A DNA stretch of 13,731 nt from Hyphochytrium catenoides (taxonomy: Eukaryota; Sar; Hyphochytriomycetes; Hyphochytriales; Hyphochytriaceae). Numbering within the stretch: the first letter of the stretch is position 1; every line of letters begins with the position of its first letter. Below are positions 7,881 to 13,731 of this stretch, in pieces. A model generated the notes under the pieces. That model saw only the letters and a list, made by a program, of their open reading frames with translations. It was not told where the DNA came from and searched no databases. The stretch lies in assembly GCA_900088475.1 (NCBI GenBank), contig FLMG01000943.1:17842-31572 (forward strand). Direction: 5' to 3'. The position numbers were made by a program, and so were the translations under genes.

Positions 7881-9269
7881 ATGAAGCTCCAGGCCCTCTT
7901 CGCCTCTGCCCTCATCGCAGCCTCATCCGCTGCCGTGTTCGCCTACGATGCTGACATTCAGAACGCGCCCACTCGTTACATCGTTTACCCTAAGCAAGGC
8001 TTCTTTGATTCCGAAGACATTGCAAAGTTTTTCGACCAAGATGATGACATCACTCCTGTTTTCAGCCTTCCCACCATCGGAGGTAAGGCAATCAACATCA
8101 AGAGTATCTCTGCGCTCGACAGGATTGCTGGATTTCGCTGGATTTCTCACATCGAAAAGGATGTGATTAGAAAGAGCGTGACTGTTTCTGAGGAGGATAC
8201 GGCCGCTTCTCTTCGTGGCATTGTCCGTCGTCATCTGGCTGAAACCCCTACCTATGGGATTCAGATGATTGGTGCTGATGTGACACCACTCAACCCTGGA
8301 ACCAAGAAGGAAGACCTCTTGGTCTGCATTATCGACTCCGGGGTGAGTAAGGACCACCCCGGACTTGCTGGTGTTCCCATCAGCGGAGAGGCAGGCTTCA
8401 GCCCAGACTCCTGCGGCCACGGAACTCACGTTGCGGGCACCGTCGCTGGAAAGGGTGGGTTTGGTGTAGCCCCTGGCATCTCCATCTACAACGTCAAGGT
8501 CTTTAACGGCGCTAACTGCGGCTGGTCCTTTTCTTCCGATCTTTTGGCTGCCACTGAGCTCTGCAAGAAGGCTGCCGGAAACGCCAAGCTTATCATCAGC
8601 ATGAGTCTTGGTGGTGAGGAATCCACTACTGCTGAGAGAAACGGCTTCCAGAAACTGTGGGACTCTGGCGTTCTCAGTATCGCCGCGGCTGGCAACGATG
8701 GAACCACCGGATTCTCATACCCTGCATCCTATTCAAGCGTAGTGTCCGTGGCTGCCGTTGACTCTGCGAAGAGGGCTGCTTCCTTCTCTCAGAAGAACAG
8801 CGAGGTTGACATTGCGGCTCCTGGAGTCAACGTGTACAGTACCTATCTGAACAACCAGTTCTCCAAGCTCTCAGGCACTTCTATGGCCACCCCTCATGTT
8901 AGTGGTGCTGCTGCCGTTGTATGGAGCTACGGCTTGAAGCAAGGATGGACCAACAGGGATGTGAGACAGGCTCTGGAGAGCACGGCTGAGGATCTAGGTG
9001 CCTCTGGACGCGATAACACTTTCGGTAACGGTTTGGTCAATGTGTGTGCTGCTGCCAAAAAGGCTGGCTTTGACCCATCAAACTCTGTGAAATGCCCTGG
9101 CAACAATAACCCTGCTCCTAGCCCTACCCCTGCTCCCAGCGGCGCCCCTACCCCTACCAGCAAGCCTACTAACTCCCCAGTCCCTACCACCAGCAAGCCA
9201 ACCAACGCCCCTCCTACCTGCCAATACCCAGCCTGGATCTGCTGCGCTTTCTTTGGCCAGTGTGACTAA
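7881..9269 (+). CDS. Secreted subtilisin-like serine peptidase (S8A) with Pro/Thr linker and Cys-rich tail
   Basis: An intronless 462-residue preproenzyme that should cleave peptide bonds outside the cell or in the secretory pathway. Order: signal peptide 1-21 (MKLQALFASA.., cleavage after VFA); I9-like inhibitory propeptide about 31-118; and catalytic domain about 122-398. Triad: D152 (CIIDSGVSKDHPGL), H180 (GHGTHVAGT), S334 (SGTSMATPHVSG), with oxyanion N272 (AAAGNDG). All key residues are intact, so it should be active. Processing probably occurs near IVRRHLAE (113-120). After the catalytic domain comes a Pro/Thr/Ser linker (411-446) with repeated TSKPTN units, likely O-glycosylated, and a 16-residue tail C-x6-CC-x5-C at the very end. 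ATG 7881 was chosen because it begins the signal peptide and has A at -3 (catcATG); the frame extends upstream only from a GTG. The Asp-His spacing of 28 is slightly short but the block is continuous. The next gene is convergent. The closest named relatives would be the proteinase K/subtilisin S8A group. Confidence 0.96.
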   Translation: MKLQALFASALIAASSAAVFAYDADIQNAPTRYIVYPKQGFFDSEDIAKFFDQDDDITPVFSLPTIGGKAINIKSISALDRIAGFRWISHIEKDVIRKSVTVSEEDTAASLRGIVRRHLAETPTYGIQMIGADVTPLNPGTKKEDLLVCIIDSGVSKDHPGLAGVPISGEAGFSPDSCGHGTHVAGTVAGKGGFGVAPGISIYNVKVFNGANCGWSFSSDLLAATELCKKAAGNAKLIISMSLGGEESTTAERNGFQKLWDSGVLSIAAAGNDGTTGFSYPASYSSVVSVAAVDSAKRAASFSQKNSEVDIAAPGVNVYSTYLNNQFSKLSGTSMATPHVSGAAAVVWSYGLKQGWTNRDVRQALESTAEDLGASGRDNTFGNGLVNVCAAAKKAGFDPSNSVKCPGNNNPAPSPTPAPSGAPTPTSKPTNSPVPTTSKPTNAPPTCQYPAWICCAFFGQCD

Positions 9270-9572
9270 GTGCTGTAATCTGCGGGTGACAGTCCCAGGG
9301 GATTAAGGCAGGAAGAGCGCTGATGTCGCCGTCTTTGTGCTTCTTTTTGTCATTTCGTCTCATTTTCTGGTTCCAATATGGTGTTGCTAGAACTCCATAT
9401 TCAGCCACTTGGTGGCTGCTAAGGAAGCCGATGTTGCTTTCCTGTTTTAACAAAGTGCTTTATAAAAGAGTAATGAACAAACCAGTTCAGTTCTCAGAGG
9501 TATGGTCCTGTACTGTAAGTCACAAATAGCTTAGTTCTCCACTCACCAGAACGAGTGGAATCATAAGGATTT
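9270..9572. other. 3' flank of the protease gene
   Basis: No gene. It should contain the protease 3' UTR. I see no canonical AATAAA on the plus strand; TTTATAAAAG near 9460 is the nearest A-rich candidate. Short frames here have no protein character. Confidence 0.4.
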
Positions 9573-9754
9573 ATTGGGGATGATGAAGATGCAGGACTCT
9601 AATCTCCTTCTACGCATCTTGTTAACTACTAGCACGGCTGACAATACTAAGAATGGAAAGAATGCTATCTTCTCATTGAACAATGTATAGATATTTTATT
9701 GGAAAGCGCTTCACGTTTCGTAGACTGAAGTGTAACAAATGAGCAGGTGCTAAT
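9573..9754. repeat. Direct repeat, copy 1 of the 3' block
   Basis: Begins ATTGGGGATGATGAAG and ends GAGCAGGTGCTAA. It matches 9769-9940 in the same orientation at roughly 85-90 % by eye, with most gaps of exactly three bases. It contains TTTATT at 9695-9700, i.e. AATAAA on the minus strand. Confidence 0.93.
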
Positions 9755-9768
9755 ACCCATTGATGTTG

Positions 9769-9940
9769 ATTGGGGATGAACATGCAGGACCCTAATCGTC
9801 TTCTACGCATCTTGTTAACTAGCACAACTGGCAATAAGAATGGAAAGGATGCTATCTTCTGATTGAAATATGTATAGATATTTTATTAGAAAGCGCGTCG
9901 CGATTAGTAGACTGAAGTGTAAAATTGAGCAGGTGTTAAC
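9769..9940. repeat. Direct repeat, copy 2 of the 3' block
   Basis: Second copy of the block, 193-196 bp after the first. It ends 5 bases before the stop codon of the MARVEL-like gene, so it forms that gene's 3' UTR. Shared cores include CTTCTACGCATCTTGTTAAC and GTATAGATATTTTATT. The 14-bp gap between copies is unique. Confidence 0.93.
9882..9887 (-). terminator. Poly(A) signal AATAAA of the MARVEL-like gene
   Basis: AATAAA on the minus strand about 60 nt after the TAA stop at 9948-9946. The duplicated block places a second AATAAA at 9700-9695, so transcripts could end at either site. Assignment is by position and consensus only. Confidence 0.55.
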
Positions 9941-9945
9941 CAAAG

Positions 9946-10578
9946 TTATACATTAGCAGGAGCCTGCTCGTGATAGTTAGCCTGAGGATGCATAGGTGTA
10001 GCATCGGGGGTGTCGACGTGCGATGGGTAAGCGTTGCTTGAAGACTTGGTCAGTGACCTCTGGAATTGTAAGTAGGAGAAAAACGCCGATCCGATGAAGC
10101 AGAACATCGCTAAGAAGTCAAAGGCAATCGATGACTTGAGAAGGCCGCAACTGGCATCAAAGCTACCCGTGTCACCATAGAGGTCGTTCACTGCACCTTT
10201 GCCTCCAAATTTGGATGCCTGATCTATGACCTTTCCGAAGGTATCGCAGAATTCTACCAAATTGCTGGAAGCGGCTACGGAACCCAAGATGAGGAGGATG
10301 AGGAACCAGATAGCATCAAAAGCGAGAGGAGCCGCAGCATGAGGAAGGGGGATCTTCTTATGGTTGAAGAAGAAGTGGTAGGCACCCAAGCTCAGTAGCA
10401 GGATTACGCCCATTGCGATCAGGCCGTTCAAAGGTCCCAGGCTTACGACATCGAATATAATGCCATTTGGATAAATGCCGAGGCTAGCGGCCCCAAGAAC
10501 GAGCATCAGGAAAGCGAATACCGTCTCTGTAGCTCTGAGAGCTGTTGGGAGGTTATCCTTAGTGATGAAAGAAGGCAT
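9946..10578 (-). CDS. MARVEL-like four-helix membrane protein
   Basis: An intact, intronless 210-residue frame starting at ATG 10578 (A at -3, AAACATGCC). Four hydrophobic segments at about 18-37, 50-70, 84-104 and 151-171, with both ends short and hydrophilic, give the MARVEL topology. The loop between helices 3 and 4 holds the typical Cys pair (C111 in EFCDTFGK, C144 in DASCGLLKSSIAFDF), followed by an AFDFLAMFCF helix like that of fungal MARVEL proteins. The short polar stretch FNHKKIP after helix 2 would face the cytosol, and the Pro/His-rich tail (174-210) is also cytosolic. Family members organise plasma-membrane domains or vesicle traffic; the exact role here is unknown. The gene is convergent with the protease. 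Other tetraspan families are possible, but the helix spacing and Cys pair favour MARVEL. Confidence 0.8.
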   Translation of the reverse strand: MPSFITKDNLPTALRATETVFAFLMLVLGAASLGIYPNGIIFDVVSLGPLNGLIAMGVILLLSLGAYHFFFNHKKIPLPHAAAPLAFDAIWFLILLILGSVAASSNLVEFCDTFGKVIDQASKFGGKGAVNDLYGDTGSFDASCGLLKSSIAFDFLAMFCFIGSAFFSYLQFQRSLTKSSSNAYPSHVDTPDATPMHPQANYHEQAPANV

Positions 10579-11129
10579 GTTTGTTTACGTCTTGTACGAC
10601 CCGGAGCACTGAGGGCAGGTAAGCTGTGAGGTCTGGATCTGGAGGTTGAAAGTTGATAAATGAGGGTTCCTGGCCAAGGATAAGGGAGAGTACCGCAGTT
10701 TGGAAATGTAGACTACGAGTACTAGCAGACGCCGCTAATCAACCAAGCACAGAATATTCACACAAGTAACATTATTCTCTAGAGTCTGATGAGAGGGTGA
10801 ACGCTAGACGAGGGCTCTGTTATAAAGAACATGGCCCAGTGGTAAGGCTGGCGCCTCGTCACAGAATGGCTTAGGATCGCCTTCTCTACTATAGCCCTCT
10901 GACTCACTACAGAGCAGAACCATTTTTCAAAGATAGTAGTAGTTCCAAGTCAAAAGCTTCAGTCGGCGCAAGTTTGTTGATGGGGTTGGTCTCCTTTACA
11001 TCGAGGTATCTGGCGTTGATATCCATATATTTACTCTAGACTGGGAGCCACCACCCACAGGGTGAGAGGCTCGGCGTCCTGTGGGGAAGATAACAGCCAG
11101 CGAGAGTGACCAGCTTCATCATCCAATGG
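10579..11129. other. 5' region of the MARVEL-like gene and intergenic DNA
   Basis: Read on the minus strand, the 120 bases before ATG 10578 are pyrimidine-rich (CTCTCCCTTATCC.., CCTCAGTGCTCC) and end in CGTAAACAAACATG, a plausible 5' leader. No clear TATA box. Further right I see no gene; a tRNA A-box-like string at 10832-10848 is discussed under rejected items. Confidence 0.4.
11054..11085. repeat. Perfect 8-bp inverted repeat
   Basis: CCCACAGG (11054-11061) and CCTGTGGG (11078-11085) with a 16-base spacer. It can form a GC-rich hairpin in either strand. No neighbouring gene explains it. Confidence 0.6.
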
Positions 11130-11342
11130 TCAAGTTTTCAGGTAGTTGTTATCATGAATATATGTTTCTGCTGGTGAAGCTTTCAATATCCCTTTCTGAT
11201 TAGTTTCTGGGCTGTAACTAATGTTGCAGAATGTTGTTGAAAGAAAAGTAACTTTCAGAACGACTCCACTCTTAGCCCCTGAGTGAATGTCATTTTTTGC
11301 GTCTTGGCCATGGTCTACATGCTTGATGGCTAGCGCCACCTA

Positions 11343-11408
11343 CGCAAAGTGTGTACATGCCTTGGAACTCTAGTAGTCAATACCGAGGCGTGTCAAACAC
11401 GCTTTGCG
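11343..11408. repeat. Nested inverted repeats
   Basis: Outer arms CGCAAAGTGTGT (11343-11354) and ACACGCTTTGCG (11397-11408) match at 11 of 12 positions across 42 bases. Inside the right side a tighter hairpin GCGTGT-CAA-ACACGC (11388-11402) uses the same right arm, so the two foldings are mutually exclusive. Confidence 0.6.
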
Positions 11409-11440
11409 AGGGTTGCTCCCTTATCCCTACAGCTCGTTGA

Positions 11441-11614
11441 CCTGACACTTTGGGGCTCTGGCTCTGCGACGCTGATTGGTGGACGGATACAGATGCCATC
11501 GGTTGTGTTCAGGCCAAGAGAGGACTAAGATTTTTTATATTCCTAGGGAGGCCCATACAAAGAGCCAGAGAAGCCAGCGACTGTGAACCTACAGATCTTG
11601 CCCTTCTTTGTTAA
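11441..11614 (+). pseudogene. Possible Copia-type RNase H relic
   Basis: A 57-codon frame between stops, no ATG. It contains LCDADWWTDTDAIGC, then FFIFLGRPI eight residues later. In Copia polyproteins the RNase H region reads DADW, then a D-x-D, then a variable part, then a (F)FLGG.PI block, so order and spacing agree. The rest does not align well and no other pol motif is visible nearby in the same orientation. If real, it is a small decayed fragment. Confidence 0.28.
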
Positions 11615-12472
11615 AAACTAATGACGAGTTGAGTTGGAAGATACTACTGGAGATACCCTATCCTCTAGTATATTATTGGTCTGAACGTGGGAATGCATTG
11701 TCAAGGTTGTTGAAACCTGGGCTCTCTACTGTAGAACACTATTCGGCGTCCGGCAGGAGGGTAGAATTATGAGGCAAGCGGTTGTGGTAGGAGAGGCTGC
11801 TTTTCTGATGAGTTCGTCTATCAACCAAAAATAGAATAGCACAAGGTGATCGCCCTTCACTTGACGCCTCTTGGCATCATTGTCATTAGCCTCGACTAGT
11901 AGTGGCTCTATGCCTGCATACCAGGGTGTCATTAGCCTTTGATGAGAGAATGGGCTTTAGATTCTGAAGTGTATTCCTCTTCAGCACTTGGTCCCTTCTT
12001 TGCTTACCTGGTCGAGAGTGTTGATGGTCTCGGTGTCTTTCTTTCCCTCCTTCAGGTCCTAGTGTTCTTGCTGAGGACATCAATTATGATTCTTCCTTTC
12101 TAAATAATGACAATTCTTGACGGGTGGTGGAAGGGAGAGACCCAGACTTTGTAGCTCTGCTTCTGTTTCTGTTCTCTTTTTCTTCTTTGTCTTCTTCTTC
12201 ATCTTCCCGTTTTGAGAAGCTAGTGATTAGATCTAGTCGTATTCTATCAATGAAAAATCAATACGTTTTTGGCTTGACGAAGTCGCTAGTTCTGCTGGAC
12301 GCAGTAGACGATGGCGCTTGTGCTGAAACGCTTTTTAATTGTAACTTGAGCAGCGGGGAGATGGCAAGCACCTTATGCGGAAAGAAGACAGCGAAGGCTC
12401 CAGAATAGGAAGAGATTAACAGAGACTATGAGCAGCTTCAGATGGCCGGTCTAGATGGTGTCCGGCTGCAGA
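11615..12472. other. Intergenic stretch with pyrimidine tract
   Basis: No supported gene. On the minus strand a phrase LKEGKKDTETINTLDQ ends at a strong donor-like CCAG|GTAAGC (about 12012), and 11932-11726 is open from an ATG (68 codons), but splice phases do not connect them. On the plus strand 12151-12208 is almost pure C/T (TTC/TCT repeats). It is followed at 12409-12513 by a short frame reading NRDYEQLQMAGLDGVRLQ. Confidence 0.25.
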
Positions 12473-12820
12473 TCAAGCATGCAGAGCGGATGATGAGGCT
12501 TCATGGAATGTAGGCTTAGAAACACCAAAAAGCCATTCAAATATTCCACTGCACTTAGTGCAGGTGCTGGAAGGAAAAGTCAATGTGTTCACAGTGAAGG
12601 AAGAGGAGAACTTCAAACGGCGATAGAGTGGAGGAACGCAGGAGCTAGGCGTCTTTGATGAATAAGGCGAACCGGAGGCGTTCGCTGTTTCTAAATATGC
12701 GTACCAAATCATGATTCGCGCTCCAAATGGCTTCAGACGGGGTTCGAAGATACCCTGGTGGGGTTGGTTAGTGGTGTCGGCTGTCCTTGTGCTCCCGGAA
12801 CAATAATGGAGGTAGTGCAC
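12473..12820 (-). CDS. Hypothetical ORF, possibly a relic
   Basis: An uninterrupted 115-codon minus-strand frame from a GTG at 12820; the first ATG comes after about 36 residues (ARIMIWYAYLE). It includes FEPRLKPFGARIMIWYAYLE and a Ser/Thr/Cys-rich second half. No domain is certain. The plus strand over the same DNA also reads like protein (VQVLEGKVNVFTVKEEENF, then KYAYQIMIRAPNGF) but has stops at 12624 and 12663, so the minus strand is slightly preferred. Without an ATG near its start it may be an exon or a decayed gene. Confidence 0.22.
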   Translation of the reverse strand: MHYLHYCSGSTRTADTTNQPHQGIFEPRLKPFGARIMIWYAYLETANASGSPYSSKTPSSCVPPLYRRLKFSSSFTVNTLTFPSSTCTKCSGIFEWLFGVSKPTFHEASSSALHA

Positions 12821-12888
12821 TCAGTCTGGCTGTAAGAGGTCATAAGTTGGCCCCAAACTCGGCCGGCGTTGTGGCCGATACCTTTTTC

Positions 12889-13047
12889 TCAGTTATCATC
12901 ATCTAGCATATTTAGCTGCATGGTGTGAGCTTCGGGAGTAGCCAGCTGATGAGCGACTGGGAACGAAGAGGTCTCCTGCCATGCCTCACAGCTGACGGAT
13001 ACCCCAGAAGAACTATGATGGGTGCATGATAGTGCTATCGAAGACAT
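12889..13047 (-). CDS. Small ORF, 52 residues, doubtful
   Basis: Minus-strand ATG 13047 to TGA 12889. It begins MSSIALSCTHHSSSG and ends NMLDDDN. It is open upstream to about 13092 without another ATG. It lies between the right-edge gene and the 12473-12820 frame on the same strand, so it could be an exon of either. No family recognised. Confidence 0.18.
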   Translation of the reverse strand: MSSIALSCTHHSSSGVSVSCEAWQETSSFPVAHQLATPEAHTMQLNMLDDDN

Positions 13048-13218
13048 ATTCGTCTTTGAAGGTTCATCAGAGAGGACGAGGTAGCAGACAAGGATAATTC
13101 ATAAGCAAGCTTAAACCATCTCAATGGTGCGCAATGCTCTCCATTATAGCGTGTCAGGTTTGTTTTTAGTTTTATGTAGACCTCAAGATCCCTCTTTCGA
13201 CTTTGATGCCGTCACGGC

Positions 13219-13731
13219 TCATACGATCGACTCGTTCTTAACATAGACTGGTATGGGCGGGCGCTGGTCAACCTGGAAGAGCGGCGTTTCATGAGGGAGC
13301 CTATATGGCATGTCAAACCAGAGTCTTGTCTGTAGTCCCGGGTAGAATGCACCGTTGCTGCAAGTTGCGCATTCAAATCGTGAGAACTCCCCTTCATGCC
13401 AACCCTGGCCTGGCCTAAAAGTCCGACATATCTCTATGGCTGCATCATTAGGTAGGCTGCCAAAGTCCTTATTCTTGTTCTGACCAGTCTGGTACCACTG
13501 CATAATGGTAGTGCTGTACATGATGTACTGATAGGGCTTATGTATCACAAACTCGTTCCAATGCTCCAATTTGTTGCTCATGATCATCCAGCCTAAGGGG
13601 TCGTCCGTGTTAGCGGCGCCAGACATGGCTGCATTTGGGGGTATACGGTACGGTCTTTCCAGATTCATTTGGGGCCACACCTGCTTTGCGCAATATTCTA
13701 CCAGGTTAGCACCGAAAGCAATGCTGGCAGA
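13219..13731 (-). CDS. Unidentified aromatic-rich protein (C-terminal part)
   Basis: The minus-strand frame is open from the right edge to TGA at 13221-13219, giving the last 170 residues. The first in-window codons (SASIAFGANLVEYCAKQ) continue smoothly into the rest, so the true start or an upstream exon lies outside; the GTG at 13680 is not a start. The fragment has six Trp, many Tyr, Phe and Pro, and four Cys (EYCAK, EICRT, FECATCSN). Striking pieces are LGWMIMSNKLEHWNEF, TFRPGQGWHEGEFSRFECA and TRLWFDMPYRLPHE. There is no membrane segment. The composition suggests a compact extracellular or enzyme domain, but I recognise no family and propose no function. Confidence 0.6.
   Translation of the reverse strand, partial: SASIAFGANLVEYCAKQVWPQMNLERPYRIPPNAAMSGAANTDDPLGWMIMSNKLEHWNEFVIHKPYQYIMYSTTIMQWYQTGQNKNKDFGSLPNDAAIEICRTFRPGQGWHEGEFSRFECATCSNGAFYPGLQTRLWFDMPYRLPHETPLFQVDQRPPIPVYVKNESIV

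Noticed and set aside
8341-8349. GTGAGTAAG donor-like string inside the protease gene
   Set aside because: The frame continues without break through the Asp and His motifs with normal spacing, so no intron is needed there.
7923-8429. 168-codon frame on the minus strand within the protease gene
   Set aside because: It lies fully opposite the protease pro- and catalytic region and is a shadow of its codon use.
10825-10880. tRNA-Thr-like sequence (TGGCCCAGTGGTAAGGC at 10832-10848, then CTCGTCA)
   Set aside because: The A box and D-arm look right and the loop could hold a CGT anticodon, but the anticodon stem does not pair, no GGTTCGA-type B box follows, and the acceptor ends do not match, even allowing an intron.
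12473-12820. LKPFGAR as the Copia LRPFGC segment before reverse transcriptase
   Set aside because: A short match without integrase or reverse transcriptase motifs on either side, and on the opposite strand to the DADW fragment.

Overview
This is a eukaryotic nuclear-type window. Several things point that way: genes sit far apart with no operon packing; one gene is clearly interrupted by a spliceosomal intron (GT..AG with a pyrimidine tract); start codons have an A at -3 and no Shine-Dalgarno sites; AATAAA poly(A) signals follow a gene; and intergenic DNA is full of broken coding-like stretches. A secreted subtilase with a Pro/Thr linker of SKPTN-type repeats and a four-helix MARVEL-like protein would fit a stramenopile (diatom-like) or a fungus. 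I cannot decide between them from sequence alone.

Layout. 1-1256 (minus): partial gene for a protein built of at least eleven tandem C2HC zinc fingers, with one intron; it runs off the left edge. 1936-3597 (plus): decayed coding sequence broken by stops and frame changes, not identified. 3598-7081: mostly gene-poor, with several coding-like fragments of low certainty. These include a minus-strand Cys-rich exon candidate at 5443-5724 behind a very good splice acceptor, and a plus-strand two-exon candidate at 6525-7081 behind a long pyrimidine tract. 7881-9269 (plus): intact secreted S8 peptidase. 9573-9940: two direct copies of a block of about 175 bp that carries the poly(A) signal of the next gene. 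9946-10578 (minus): MARVEL-like four-helix membrane protein, convergent with the protease. 10579-13218: intergenic DNA with two inverted repeats, a weak Copia RNase H-like fragment and small coding-like ORFs. 13219-13731 (minus): C-terminal part of an unrecognised aromatic-rich protein that enters from the right edge.

The four supported genes show no obvious functional link. The protease and the MARVEL-like protein only share a 3' intergenic region. I found no CRISPR array, rRNA, convincing tRNA or intact transposon. The most unusual item is the C2HC finger array: it has almost no ATG-initiated reading frame within the window and is easy to miss because it is spliced and truncated.
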